Below are positions 34,455 to 44,214 of a stretch of 64,000 bases of DNA, piece by piece. How positions within the stretch are numbered: position 1 is the first letter of the stretch; each line of letters opens with the position of its first letter. Below the pieces are notes generated by a model that saw nothing but the letters and a program-made list of their open reading frames with translations, made no database searches and was not told the origin of the DNA. The position numbers and the translations under genes were made by a program. The DNA is from Gemmatimonadaceae bacterium (GTDB lineage: Bacteria > Gemmatimonadota > Gemmatimonadetes > Gemmatimonadales > Gemmatimonadaceae). The DNA lies in NCBI GenBank assembly GCA_036496605.1, contig DASXKV010000010.1, positions 21,738-85,737 of the forward strand. The letters are read 5' to 3'.

Positions 34455-36017
34455 ATGGATCGAGAGAACGAGATACAAGTTCTGATCGTCGGCGCTGGTC
34501 CGACCGGCCTCGCGCTCGCGCTCTGGCTGGCGCGCTTTGGTGTGCGCATTCGCATCGTCGACAAGACGTCCGACGTCGCGCCAATCTCGCGCGCCCTCGG
34601 CGTGCACGCGCGGACGCTCGAGTTCTACCGGCAGCTTGGCTTCGCGAACGAGGCGATCGCGGAAGGCGTCGTCATGCAGAGCGTGAACCTGTGGGCGCGC
34701 GATCGACGTGTCGCCAGTGTGCCGATCAGCGATATTGGCGAGGGCCTCACGCCATTCCCATTCGTACTCGACCTCGCTCAGGATGAGCATGAGCAATTGC
34801 TCATCAAGCAGCTCGCGCTCGGGGGGGTCACCGTCGAGCGAACGACGGAACTGACCGGGCTTACACAAAACGGAGACGGCGTCGTCGCGACCTTGCGGCA
34901 CGCCGACGGTACGACCGAATCGAGCCCCGTCGAATACCTTGCCGGCTGCGACGGAACGCATTCGACGGTGCGTGGCGCCCTTGGCGTTCCGTTCGCCGGC
35001 GGGACGTACGAGCACCTCTTCTACGTCGCCGACGTCCGCGCGCGCGGGCCCGCCGTGGACAGTGGCGTCAACGTCGATCTCGACGAAGCCGATCTGCTCG
35101 CGGTCTTCGACATGAAGGGTCCAGGGCACATTCGTCTCGTCGGCACGGTGCGCGGGGACGCGGCGGCGCGTGCCGAGCGCAATCAGCTCTCCTTCGACGA
35201 CGTTGCACGACGCCCGCTCGAGCATCTGCGGATGGAAGTCGAGGACGTGAATTGGTTCTCGACGTATCGCGTCCATCATCGAGTCGCGAAGCAGTTTCGG
35301 GTGGGCCGTGTGTTCCTGTTGGGCGACGCCGCGCATGTGCACAGCCCTGTGGGCGCGCAGGGCATGAACACCGGGATCGGCGATGCCATAAATCTGGCGT
35401 GGAAGCTCGCGGCGGTCGTTCATGGTGAGTCGCCGGCGGCGTTGCTCGACACCTACGAGCCGGAGCGCATCGCCTTCGCGCGGCGGCTCGTCGCGACGAC
35501 GGATCGCGTGTTCGCGTTCGCGTCGAAGAGCGGAGGCATCGCGGGGTTCGTCCGGACGAGGCTCTTTCCGATGGTCGTGTCGGTCGTGTTTCGAGCGCGC
35601 GCGGCGAAACGATATCTGTTTCGCACGGTCTCACAAATCATGATCAACTATCGCGCGAGTACGCTCAGCGAAGGGCAGGCGGGCTCGGTGCACGGCGGCG
35701 ATCGACTGCCGTGGGCGCCGCTCGCCGACGGGGCGGACAATTACAAACCGCTCACGTCACTCCGCTGGCAGGTGCACGTGTACGGTAACGCGCCACCAGG
35801 GCTTCGCGAGGCGTGCACCGACAGCGATGTGGAGCTCCACGTCTTCAATTGGACGTCGCGGATGCAAGAGAGCGGCTTCATCCGCAATGGGGTTTATCTC
35901 GTGCGTCCGGACGGGTATGTCGGGCTCGCCGACCAGAGCGGTCGCGCCGAAGTTGTGCGTGAGTATTTTGCAAATCGATCGTTGAAGCCGGCGGCGCGCA
36001 TTGCAGCGCGGGCGTGA
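34455..36017 (+). CDS. FAD-dependent aromatic monooxygenase (PheA/TfdB type)
   Basis: The ATG at 34455 begins MDRENEIQVLIVGAGPTGLA, the FAD-binding dinucleotide motif. The 520-residue protein has the GDAAH-VHSPVGAQGMNTGI FAD-ribityl block at about residue 295 and a C-terminal thioredoxin-like domain. These are typical of group A phenol hydroxylase or polyketide/aromatic hydroxylases, which use NAD(P)H and oxygen. The substrate is unknown. A VOC-family gene follows 20 bases downstream and may be in the same transcript, as in catabolic clusters. Confidence 0.88.
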   Translation: MDRENEIQVLIVGAGPTGLALALWLARFGVRIRIVDKTSDVAPISRALGVHARTLEFYRQLGFANEAIAEGVVMQSVNLWARDRRVASVPISDIGEGLTPFPFVLDLAQDEHEQLLIKQLALGGVTVERTTELTGLTQNGDGVVATLRHADGTTESSPVEYLAGCDGTHSTVRGALGVPFAGGTYEHLFYVADVRARGPAVDSGVNVDLDEADLLAVFDMKGPGHIRLVGTVRGDAAARAERNQLSFDDVARRPLEHLRMEVEDVNWFSTYRVHHRVAKQFRVGRVFLLGDAAHVHSPVGAQGMNTGIGDAINLAWKLAAVVHGESPAALLDTYEPERIAFARRLVATTDRVFAFASKSGGIAGFVRTRLFPMVVSVVFRARAAKRYLFRTVSQIMINYRASTLSEGQAGSVHGGDRLPWAPLADGADNYKPLTSLRWQVHVYGNAPPGLREACTDSDVELHVFNWTSRMQESGFIRNGVYLVRPDGYVGLADQSGRAEVVREYFANRSLKPAARIAARA

Positions 36018-36037
36018 GACGCGATCTGGAGGATGCA

Positions 36038-36454
36038 ATGACAACGGTTCAGGTTCGCTACATCGTTCACGATGTCGACAAGGCGATTCCGTTCTACACG
36101 GAGCAGCTGGGATTCAAGCTCGACATGCATCCGGCGCCGCCGTTCGCGATGCTCTCGCGTGGCGACCTGCGACTGGTGCTGAGCGCGCCGAATCCGATGG
36201 GCGGCGGGGGTCAATCGATGCCCGACGGCACGAAGCCCCAGCCGGGCGGCTGGAATCGCTTCGCGATCGAAGTCGACGATCTCGAGAGCACGGTCGCGCA
36301 ACTGCGGAAATCAGGTGCGCGTTTCCGGAACGAGATCGTGACGGGCGTCGGCGGAAAGCAGATTCTCCTCGAGGATCCGTCGGGCAACCCGATCGAGCTG
36401 TTCCAACCCACGCGGCAGGAGGCGCGGATCGATTCCAGCTCGGGCCGAACGTGA
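36038..36454 (+). CDS. VOC-family protein (glyoxalase-like)
   Basis: The start has GGAGG about six bases upstream. The 138-residue protein shows the VOC paired beta-alpha-beta modules: IVHDVDKAIPFYTEQLGFKL, a middle FAIEVDDLESTVAQLRKSGA and I-L-L-E-D-P-S-G-N-P-I-E-L-F. The late Glu is a normal metal ligand. It follows the flavin monooxygenase gene and could act on its product, as extradiol or glyoxalase-like enzymes do; this is inference. Confidence 0.87.
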   Translation: MTTVQVRYIVHDVDKAIPFYTEQLGFKLDMHPAPPFAMLSRGDLRLVLSAPNPMGGGGQSMPDGTKPQPGGWNRFAIEVDDLESTVAQLRKSGARFRNEIVTGVGGKQILLEDPSGNPIELFQPTRQEARIDSSSGRT

Positions 36455-36571
36455 GAGCGGTTTGATCCCGTTAGGCCTTACCGCTGCAATCAACTATCGC
36501 GGACGCGTCCACACCCACCAAACTGCGAGGAGTAAGAATGGTGATCCGATGAGGAGCAACCGAGCAGCGCG
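36455..36571. other. Spacer between convergent genes
   Basis: No gene or clear hairpin is seen. An octamer CGTTAGGC copy lies at 36469-36476. Confidence 0.5.
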
Positions 36572-36805
36572 TTAGAACAGCCGAGCGAGGTAACCCGCGA
36601 TGCGCCTGACGATGACGGCGGCAATCCCAGCGCCGACGAACAGTGGCAGCAATCGGAACACGAGACTGAGTCCGGCAGCGACAGCCAGTGAGAGATCGTT
36701 CCCCCGGTGCTCCGGCGGAGCCTGTGTTAAGTCGCGGTAAGCTCTACGCGTGAAGAACCCGACAAAGAGGGCCAGCGTACCTAACGATCCGACGGCGAAG
36801 GCAAT
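36572..36805 (-). CDS. Small two-helix membrane protein with unclear start
   Basis: A reverse-strand frame ending in TAA at 36574-36572 encodes about 77 residues with two clear hydrophobic segments (F-A-V-G-S-L-G-T-L-A-L-F-V-G-F-F and L-L-P-L-F-V-G-A-G-I-A-A-V-I-V) and basic loops. There is no ATG, GTG or TTG at the proper place; an AGGAG lies at 36820-36824 and ATT at 36805 is the nearest possible start. The gap is 18 bases after the end of the upstream gene, so coupled translation is possible. Too short for a family call. Confidence 0.45.
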   Translation of the reverse strand: MAFAVGSLGTLALFVGFFTRRAYRDLTQAPPEHRGNDLSLAVAAGLSLVFRLLPLFVGAGIAAVIVRRIAGYLARLF

Positions 36806-36822
36806 GCGATCTGTCGTAGCTC

Positions 36823-37602
36823 CTAAAACCTCGCGCCGAGCGTGAAAAGATAAGCACCGTGCGTGAAATCTCGTTGTGTGTCCGGCGTCGATGGCGGATC
36901 GATCTTCCCGACAGCGCTCGCGCCCAGGAAGTACGGGTGTCTCGGGATCGCAACGTCAAACTCGGCACGATAGTTCCAAAGCAAGCCGCGAGACGAGCGG
37001 ATATATGTCGGCTCGAGGCGAAGCGAGAACTTGGACGTGTCGCCGACAAAAAGCGGAAGCCCGATCTCCGGGCCACGGTCACGCGTGTGAGGAGGCCCGC
37101 TCATGAAGCCCAGCGTGACGCCACCAGCCGCTATCCGACGTGTATGAAAGAGGTAGCCAGCGCGCGCTGTAAAGTACTGCACATGCGTCGGTCGCCAGAA
37201 TTCTTCGGCAACGAGCTCATAGTACAGATCACGCCGAACCGCTTCGATGCGTGCCGCGTCCGCCCAGGTCTGGCCTGCCTGGAACGCCCCGCCGACGCTC
37301 ACTGACGCTGCCCCGTGATCGTGAAGGAATGACATCTCCGACGGACCGCGCTCTCCTATGAACAGCGCAAGCGGCGCGGCGGCAAAGATTGCCGAGAGGA
37401 TCATCGCCCCGCCTACCGGAATGGCGAGAAAACACGCCGCGCAATCAACTGGTCGCAGAGAATCCGTTGGCATCGAGTCACGTCGTGCGGAGTCGCCCGA
37501 TGCCGAAGGCCTTTGACTCATCGTCGGCCGAAAGGGAGTGGTCATCAGCAGCGCGAGCACTATGCTCGCGCTGCCGATGAGAGTTTTCTCCTTTCCGATC
37601 AC
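36823..37602 (-). CDS. Hypothetical outer-membrane-type protein
   Basis: The frame starts with GTG. After an N-terminal hydrophobic segment (TLIGSASIVLALLMTT) comes a Ser/Asp/Pro-rich stretch and a second hydrophobic segment (AIPVGGAMILSAIFAAAPLALFIG). The rest has beta-strand character (FTARAGYLFHTRRIAAGGVTL, FSLRLEPTYIRSS, LFTLGARF) ending in Phe, as in small outer-membrane beta-barrels. Family not recognised. It lies just downstream of the tricorn protease gene on the opposite side of a 21-base gap. Confidence 0.6.
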   Translation of the reverse strand: MIGKEKTLIGSASIVLALLMTTPFRPTMSQRPSASGDSARRDSMPTDSLRPVDCAACFLAIPVGGAMILSAIFAAAPLALFIGERGPSEMSFLHDHGAASVSVGGAFQAGQTWADAARIEAVRRDLYYELVAEEFWRPTHVQYFTARAGYLFHTRRIAAGGVTLGFMSGPPHTRDRGPEIGLPLFVGDTSKFSLRLEPTYIRSSRGLLWNYRAEFDVAIPRHPYFLGASAVGKIDPPSTPDTQRDFTHGAYLFTLGARF

Positions 37603-37623
37603 GGAACGACGGACCGTACGTGT

Positions 37624-40600
37624 CTATGGCACTACCGTCGTTCGCTTCCCCCACGTCGGCGGCGGCGGCTCCTTCGTCAGGCGTGCGACCGGGTGCTCCT
37701 GGAGCATCTTCATCGCCTGAGCGACCGCCCGTTCGAGCTGCGGGTCATGTCCGGCGATCACGTCCTTCGGCCAGTTCTCGACGTCGATGTCCGGCGACGT
37801 TCCAACATTCTCAACCGCCCAGTGGCCTTCCTTGTCGAAGAAGCCGCCGCGCGGCGCGATCATCGACCCGCCATCCACGAATGCCGGCGTGTCCCACGTG
37901 CCGACGAGACCGCCCCACGTCCGCTTCCCAACGAGCGGCCCGATGTGACGGTGCTGGAACATGTAGGGCATGAGATCGCCGCCCGATCCCGCCATTTCGT
38001 TGATGATCATCACCTTCGGTCCCCAGATCCCCGCCGCAGGACTCGTGAAGGGATACCGATCACCAACCGGATTGTTGAAGTACCCGTCGAAGTCGCGGCC
38101 GAGGATGTCGATGATGTAGTCCGCGGCCGAGCCGCCGCCGTTATAGCGCTCGTCCAGAATCGCGCCCTTCTTCTCCTGTTGAGCGAAGTAGTAACGATTG
38201 AAGCTCGCGTAGCCGGGCTGCGCCGTGTTCGGGAGGTAGACGTACGCCAGCTGCCCATGAGAAAGCGAGTCGACGACGTGCCGGTTGTGCTCGATCCACG
38301 CGCGCGAGCGGAGGCCGCTCTCGTTCGCGACAGGCACCACAATCACCCGGCGAGCGCCCTCCGTCGTCGGCTTGGAGTTGACCGCGAGCACCGTCTGCTT
38401 GTTCGCCGTGCCGTCGAGGAGGCGATTGATGTTGTCCGGCGCGCGCAGCTCCTGACCGCCAATCGCGACGATGTAATCACCGACGTGAACGTCGATGCCC
38501 GGTCCCGCCAACGGCGCGCGGAGCTCGGGATTCCAGCTCTCGGCGTCATAGATTTTAGTAATCTTATAACGGCCGTTGTCGATCGTGAAATCGGCGCCGA
38601 GCTGGCCAACGACGCTCTGCGGCACTTCCGGCATGTCCCCGCCGCGCACGAACGAGTGCCCGATCGCGATCTCGGCGCCCATCATGTCGAGCAGGTAGTT
38701 CAGGTCCTCTCGGTGGTTCACGTAGGGCAGCAGCTGACCGTACATCTGTTTCATCCGCGGCCAATCGCTGCCGTGCATGTTCGGCACGTAGAGATAGTCG
38801 CGCTGATTGCGCCATCCCTCGTCGAACATCTGCTTGAATTCGGCCTTCGGGTCGATGTAAGCCCGTAATTGTATAGGAAGGTGACCCTGGCCAGCGGTTG
38901 GGATCATCCGGTCCGCGTCGACGAGGTAGAGCCCGCCCTGCTGACCCGCCGTGCGGTACAGCAGCTTGTGGCCGTCGGCGCTGACGACGTACTGCGCCGC
39001 CCCCGTGACAAAGGGCGCCGCCTTACGATCCTTGAGTTGATAGCGATGGATCGTTCCGGACGGTCCGCCGAAGAAGCCACCGCCCGGCGGTTCCTGCGTT
39101 CCGGTCGCCGGAATCGGCTCGACAAAGAACACCGTGCCCGACGGTCCGGCGCGCAGCTGGGTGTAATTCCGCTGGGCGACGCCGGGGATCGCGATGATTC
39201 GCTGCTGCAATCCGTCGAAATCAATTCTCACCGAAGCGACGCGCGGTGCGCGATCGGCGCGCGATGCGCCCGTGTCACCTCGCGTACCGAACGCGGAGCT
39301 GTCCGGACGCGCCGGGCGCTGTGCGCGGACCGTGTCACCGGCGAGCGTCGCGATCTCTTCGTCGCTCTCCGGAAGTACCGGTGACGGATCGCTCTTCCGC
39401 AGCACCGCGAGGTAGAGCGCGCGCGTCTGCGGCCGGTCGTACGACGACATGTCGAGCCACGCGGAGTTGAGCGCGAAGTTCGTGGACGCGAGGAACCAGA
39501 GGTATTTGCCGCTCGCATCCCAGGCCGCCCAATTAGCGTCTGCTAAACCGTCGGTTACCTGCTTCGTCTCACCCGTGTTCACGTTGTACGTGAAGATCGC
39601 GCGGTACATCGACGGCAATCGCTTCGCGTACGCGAGCCACTGGCCATCGGGCGACCAGACGGGATTGAGCGACCGCTCGGGAATCATGAACTCGTCGTTG
39701 CCGATCGCTTTCGCCTGTCCGGAGGCGACGTCGAGCACCCAGACTCTGAGTTTAGTATCCGTATAAACAATGTGCTTGTCGTCGGGCGACCAGGACGGCG
39801 TATAGAAGTGGCTCGGCTCCGGCAGCGTGATCTCGCGCGGCGGCGTGACGCCGTCCTGGCTCTCGATGTAGAGCTTGTACTCGCCGCTCTTGTCGCTGAA
39901 GTACGAGACGGATCGACCGTCCGGCGACCACGCGGGATCGCGCTCCGCAGACGAGCTCGACTTCGTCAGATCGCGCGCGTCACCCTTCTCGGCCGGGATC
40001 GTGAAGATCTCGCCACGCGCCTCGACCGCGGCGCGCTTGCCAGTCGGAGAGAGCGCCAACGCCGTCACGCGGTTCGACACGTCCTTCCACTGCGGCATCA
40101 TCCACGGGAAGTCGCCCGCGGCGGTGATGTTTACGATATGCTCACGATCGGTCTTGGGGTCGAGCAGGTGGACGTAGCCGGCCTGCTCGAAGACGACCGC
40201 GTCAGACGTTGCGTCGAGCGTCTTGACGTCGAAGTCGGTGAAGTGCGTTGCTTCGTTGAGCTTCTTCGCCTTCGTGTCATACGACCAGACGTTCGAGACA
40301 CCGTCGCGATCGGAGAGGAAGTACACGACGTCGCCGACCCAGGCCGGATCCATTTCTTTTGAATCTGTCCACGGCGGCGTCTCTATGTTGTCAGTCGCGA
40401 AATCGAGGATCCAGATGGGCCGGTTCTGGCCGCCGCGGTAGTTCCGGCGTTCCTCGTCCCATGAGTTGTTCATGCGATACGCGAGGCGCTTGCCGTCGGG
40501 CGAGATTTTGCCCTGGTACGCGCGCGGCATCGCCAGCGGCTGCTCGATGCCGCCGGTCACCGGAATCTCATAGAAGCGCGGTACTGGCTGCGGCGCGTCA

Positions 40601-40977
40601 CCGCCGCGCGCGGACTCGAAGAGGATGCTCTTGCCGTCGGGCGTCCAGCCCTGCACTTCGTCCGCCGCGGGGTGCCACGTTAGGCGCTTAGGTTCTCCGC
40701 CGACCGACGGCACGACATAGACGTCGACGTTGCCGCCGTACATCGCGCTGAAGGCGACCTGAGAACCGTCGGGAGAGAGCTTCGGATTCTCCGTGAGCCC
40801 CTGAAAGCTCGTGATCCGGCGCGCGACGCCGCCGCTGCTTTCGACGATCCAGACATTGTTGGCGTACGCGAAGACGATCTGGTTGCCGCTGATCGACGGC
40901 GAGCGGAGCATGCGCGTCTGCGCCGGCAGGACCGCGGGCGCGACGAGGGCGAGTGTAGCGAGGACTAGGCGTCTCAT
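37624..40977 (-). CDS. Tricorn-like protease (beta-propeller, PDZ, S41 core)
   Basis: The ATG at 40977 (or 40989) gives a signal peptide ending LPAQ. About residues 20-620 are WD40/PD40 propeller repeats (LSPDG, WSPDG, SPDGK blades). A PDZ domain lies near residue 820-880 (GIDVHVGDYIVAIGGQEL). The S41-type catalytic residues fit tricorn: His in GHSFVRGG (about 774), Ser in NEMAGSGGDL (about 995) and Glu in ENVGTSPD (about 1054). Tricorn trims peptides; this secreted form probably degrades periplasmic or extracellular peptides. It has no operon partner nearby. Confidence 0.92.
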   Translation of the reverse strand: MRRLVLATLALVAPAVLPAQTRMLRSPSISGNQIVFAYANNVWIVESSGGVARRITSFQGLTENPKLSPDGSQVAFSAMYGGNVDVYVVPSVGGEPKRLTWHPAADEVQGWTPDGKSILFESARGGDAPQPVPRFYEIPVTGGIEQPLAMPRAYQGKISPDGKRLAYRMNNSWDEERRNYRGGQNRPIWILDFATDNIETPPWTDSKEMDPAWVGDVVYFLSDRDGVSNVWSYDTKAKKLNEATHFTDFDVKTLDATSDAVVFEQAGYVHLLDPKTDREHIVNITAAGDFPWMMPQWKDVSNRVTALALSPTGKRAAVEARGEIFTIPAEKGDARDLTKSSSSAERDPAWSPDGRSVSYFSDKSGEYKLYIESQDGVTPPREITLPEPSHFYTPSWSPDDKHIVYTDTKLRVWVLDVASGQAKAIGNDEFMIPERSLNPVWSPDGQWLAYAKRLPSMYRAIFTYNVNTGETKQVTDGLADANWAAWDASGKYLWFLASTNFALNSAWLDMSSYDRPQTRALYLAVLRKSDPSPVLPESDEEIATLAGDTVRAQRPARPDSSAFGTRGDTGASRADRAPRVASVRIDFDGLQQRIIAIPGVAQRNYTQLRAGPSGTVFFVEPIPATGTQEPPGGGFFGGPSGTIHRYQLKDRKAAPFVTGAAQYVVSADGHKLLYRTAGQQGGLYLVDADRMIPTAGQGHLPIQLRAYIDPKAEFKQMFDEGWRNQRDYLYVPNMHGSDWPRMKQMYGQLLPYVNHREDLNYLLDMMGAEIAIGHSFVRGGDMPEVPQSVVGQLGADFTIDNGRYKITKIYDAESWNPELRAPLAGPGIDVHVGDYIVAIGGQELRAPDNINRLLDGTANKQTVLAVNSKPTTEGARRVIVVPVANESGLRSRAWIEHNRHVVDSLSHGQLAYVYLPNTAQPGYASFNRYYFAQQEKKGAILDERYNGGGSAADYIIDILGRDFDGYFNNPVGDRYPFTSPAAGIWGPKVMIINEMAGSGGDLMPYMFQHRHIGPLVGKRTWGGLVGTWDTPAFVDGGSMIAPRGGFFDKEGHWAVENVGTSPDIDVENWPKDVIAGHDPQLERAVAQAMKMLQEHPVARLTKEPPPPTWGKRTTVVP

Positions 40978-41043
40978 AGCTGTTGGCATGGGAGTCACAA
41001 GAATGGCCACCGTGCAACGCCTCGTCCAGTGAACGGCGATCTA

Positions 41044-41442
41044 TTAGGCGCGTTTGGGGCGCGGCTTCCCTCGCTTCGGCGCCGTTTGCTCGGCGATACG
41101 GCTCTTCACGAGCTTTCGAACGAGTGTTGCCGGCAGTGGCCGCGACGGCGAGAAGCGGATCGTGCCCTTGCTCGTTTCGTAGTCGCCGAGCTCGGCTGCG
41201 TGTTCCTTGATCGGCGCCGCCCCCGGAAAGAAGGAGACGTGATTGGTCGCCGCGCCGAACCAGACGAGCACCTTGCCGTCGAGGCGAAAGGCCGGGATCT
41301 GGTAGCTGATGCACTCCTCCGCCCTGGGCGCCGCTGCCTTGATCGCGCGCCGCAACTTCTGAAGCGCCGCACGCTTGTCGCCCGTTAGGCGTGCGAGATA
41401 ATCGTCGATTGATGCTGGCTTGGTGCGCTTCATTGTTCCCAT
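41044..41442 (-). CDS. DUF1801 (iron chaperone-like) protein
   Basis: The 132-residue protein opens MGTMKRTKPASIDDYLARLTGDKRA and has the DUF1801 signature AEECISYQIPAFRLDGKVLVWFGA and NHVSFFPG, with a basic C-terminus (RGKPRPKRA). The fold is that of the YdhG family, some of which have been proposed as iron chaperones; this is not proven. It lies between the tricorn gene and the ADOP permease. Confidence 0.85.
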   Translation of the reverse strand: MGTMKRTKPASIDDYLARLTGDKRAALQKLRRAIKAAAPRAEECISYQIPAFRLDGKVLVWFGAATNHVSFFPGAAPIKEHAAELGDYETSKGTIRFSPSRPLPATLVRKLVKSRIAEQTAPKRGKPRPKRA

Positions 41443-41516
41443 TGCATCAAGGTGCGTGTCCGTGTTTAAAGCAATTGATCGTCGCGCCGAATGGAGGCCA
41501 GCGACGGTCCCGGCGG

Positions 41517-44198
41517 CTAATCAGCGCGAAGTGCCGTTAAGGGATCGACGCTGACCGCTCGTCGCACAGGCACGAGCGTCGCCACAATCGCCACAACGAT
41601 CAGGCTCGTCGTCGCCACGACGAGTGCGGACACGCTGAACGCCGTGACGCCATAGAGCTGCGTGGCGACGGCACGACCCGCGAGCATCGACAAAGGGATG
41701 CCGGCAGTGATCCCCGCGCCAACGACACCGAGCGATTGACGAAGCACGAGACCAACCACACTACCCGACCGGGCGCCGAGCGCGATGCGGATGCCGATCT
41801 CCGTCGTGCGCTCCGTGACCTGATAGAGCATCACGCCATACAGTCCGACGGCGACGAGACTCATCGCGATGATACCGAACAGCATCGCGAGGCCGGCGGA
41901 GACTCGCTCGCGGGAGAGCGCGTCGTCGATCGACGACGACAAGAGCGATGGATCACCCTGCGCGATTCCAGGAGCGACGGCGGCGATCGCACGTGACATC
42001 GCCGGTCCCACGGATGAAGCGCTGGCCGATGGGCGAACGACGAGCTCGAGAAATGGCCATCGCTCGTCGCTCAGCGGAACGAAGTACATCGGCTCCGCCG
42101 CGGCCCGTAGATCCGTAAACTTGGCGCTCGCGACGACGCCGACGATGCGATTCTCCGTGACGAGGGTGTCGCCGGCATCGCTATCCTCGAAGAGCTGCCC
42201 GACGGGATCGCGCTGCGGAAAGAAGCGGCGGACGAATCGATCGTTGACGACGACGTCGCGCAGCCGTGGCGCCGGCCCGAGCACTGGCGGCCCGACATCT
42301 CGGCCGGCCAGCAGGGAAATGCCTAACGCCGTGAAGTAGCCTGGACTGATCGCCGTGAACCACGTGTCGACATCGCTCGCGCCACTCTGTCCCCGAACGC
42401 TGACGTTATCGCTCACGCTACGGCCGCCGTAGACGGGCACGAGAGTGCCGAATGCCGCCGACTCCACACCCGGGATCGCCCGCACGCGACGCAACATCTC
42501 GTCGGCCATTCGTGCCGTCATACCCTCGCGCGCGTAGGCGGTGTGTCGCGTCTCGACGGCCAGGGCCAGCCGTTCGCGCGGGTCGAATCCGAGGTCGGTG
42601 CGTTGAAGGTTCTGGAGTGTCTGCACGAGCAGCGTCGCGCCAGTGACGAGGAGCAACGCGAGCGCTGCCTGGAGCGCGACGAGACCGCGATCGAGCGCGC
42701 CATGGCGTGTCCTCGTGCGACGGCCGCCCTGCTTGAGTGGAGTGACCAGATCACCTCGCATCACACGCACTGACGGCACGACGCCGAAGATGAGACCGGA
42801 GACGACGCTCACGATTGCCGCGAACGCGATGACGCTGCCGTTGGGCGCATGTGATGTCGAGAAGAGATCGGCGAGATCGCCGATGCCGACGCGCACGAGT
42901 ACTGTCGTGCCCCAGTACGCGAACGCCACGCCGAGGAGGGCGCCGCCGAGCGACAATTGCAGGCTCTCGATGGCCAGCTGCATAACGAGTCGTGCGCGCG
43001 AGCCGCCGAGCGCGAGGCGGAGGGCGAGCTCGCCGGCGCGCGCACTGTTGCGTGCGAGGAGAAGGTTGGCGACGTTGGCGCACGCAGCGAGGAGCAGAAT
43101 GCCGACGCCGGCCATGAGCGCGAAGAGAATCCGTCCGTATTGGCCGCGCAGGTCGAGCTTTGGGTGCGGAACGCCGCGACTGACATCGACGAGCGCGAGT
43201 TGCGACGACACGCTCCGCTGTCCCCTCGGCGCGGCGACGAGCTGTCCGTCCGCACAGCAGCGATTCCACAGCGCGGCGAGGTCAATTCGGGCTCCGTCGA
43301 TGGACTGCGAGCCGCGCCTCCGGCCAACGATCGTGACGCCGATGCGGCGCGGATCGTTAGGCCCGATGACGCCGAGTGCGATCGCCGCGCGATACGGGAC
43401 GATCAGCTCGGCGAGGGCAGGGAAGCGAAGGCTCGCGAAACCCGCCGGTGCTATCCCGACGACGGTGAAGGGCTGCCCATCGATCTTCACGATGCGGCCA
43501 AGCGCCGATGGGTCGGCGTTCATGCGGCGCCGCCAGAAACGATCGGTGACGACCACAATCGGTGCGGCGTCGGCATCGTCCCGTGCGGAAAGAAGCCGGC
43601 CCCGCTGTGGGCGAATGCCGAGGAGGTTGAAGTAGCGTCCATTGACGGCGTCGAGGGACGTGTTGATCGTGACACCGTCGATCTCGAGCGTCCCGGACGA
43701 CGACGCGAACATCGTCAGCGGCAGAGGGCCGGCGACGAGGGCATCGAATTCATCGCGAGAGAACCGATCGTCGGTTCCCTTGGCGCCGAGGTCGCGTCGC
43801 AGCTCGACGAGCTCCGCGGCGCGCGGGATCGGCAGGCGTGCGAGGAGGAGGGCATGGATGAGCCCGAAGATCGCCGTGTTCGCGCCGATGCCTAATGCGA
43901 GCGAGACGATCGCGACGAGCGCGAAGGATGGCGAGCGTCGCAAGCCGCGCCACGCGTAGCGCCAATCCTGCAGGAGCGCGTCGAGCGTTGGCGAGAGCCA
44001 GACGCCACGCGCCTCCTCGCGCATGTAGGTCTCGTTCCCCATCGTCGAGCGCGCCGTCCATGCGGCGTCGTTAGGCGTCAGGCCGCGTCGTTCGAGCTCG
44101 TTGGCGAGGAGCTCGCGATGGAGTGTGAGCTCCTCGCGCAGGTCCTTCTCTCGCGAGCGAAAGCGGAGCCAATAGGCGAGCCGGCGAGTCCAACGCAC
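41517..44198 (-). CDS. ADOP-family ABC permease (MacB/FtsX-like duplicated permease)
   Basis: The 893-residue protein has the ADOP layout: an N-terminal helical domain (RSREKDLREELTLHRE), a membrane helix followed by a MacB-like periplasmic domain (WRGLRRSPSFALVAIVSLALGIGANTAIFGLIHALLL), and two FtsX permease units with eight membrane helices. ADOP permeases lack their own ATPase and are typical of Acidobacteria and Gemmatimonadota. They are usually encoded with PadR regulators, as here. The substrate, perhaps lipids or toxic compounds, is unknown. Confidence 0.9.
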   Translation of the reverse strand: MRWTRRLAYWLRFRSREKDLREELTLHRELLANELERRGLTPNDAAWTARSTMGNETYMREEARGVWLSPTLDALLQDWRYAWRGLRRSPSFALVAIVSLALGIGANTAIFGLIHALLLARLPIPRAAELVELRRDLGAKGTDDRFSRDEFDALVAGPLPLTMFASSSGTLEIDGVTINTSLDAVNGRYFNLLGIRPQRGRLLSARDDADAAPIVVVTDRFWRRRMNADPSALGRIVKIDGQPFTVVGIAPAGFASLRFPALAELIVPYRAAIALGVIGPNDPRRIGVTIVGRRRGSQSIDGARIDLAALWNRCCADGQLVAAPRGQRSVSSQLALVDVSRGVPHPKLDLRGQYGRILFALMAGVGILLLAACANVANLLLARNSARAGELALRLALGGSRARLVMQLAIESLQLSLGGALLGVAFAYWGTTVLVRVGIGDLADLFSTSHAPNGSVIAFAAIVSVVSGLIFGVVPSVRVMRGDLVTPLKQGGRRTRTRHGALDRGLVALQAALALLLVTGATLLVQTLQNLQRTDLGFDPRERLALAVETRHTAYAREGMTARMADEMLRRVRAIPGVESAAFGTLVPVYGGRSVSDNVSVRGQSGASDVDTWFTAISPGYFTALGISLLAGRDVGPPVLGPAPRLRDVVVNDRFVRRFFPQRDPVGQLFEDSDAGDTLVTENRIVGVVASAKFTDLRAAAEPMYFVPLSDERWPFLELVVRPSASASSVGPAMSRAIAAVAPGIAQGDPSLLSSSIDDALSRERVSAGLAMLFGIIAMSLVAVGLYGVMLYQVTERTTEIGIRIALGARSGSVVGLVLRQSLGVVGAGITAGIPLSMLAGRAVATQLYGVTAFSVSALVVATTSLIVVAIVATLVPVRRAVSVDPLTALRAD

Positions 44199-44214
44199 CA
44201 GAACCTCCGAGTTC

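Noticed and set aside
32913..35423. An 836-codon frame covering the S41 peptidase
   Set aside because: Only the part after the ATG at 34388 has signal peptide and motifs; the upstream part is antisense to the flavin monooxygenase.
37513..38868. Long antisense frame opposite the tricorn gene (451 codons)
   Set aside because: Arg/Val/Asp-rich sequence without motifs, fully inside a convincing gene.
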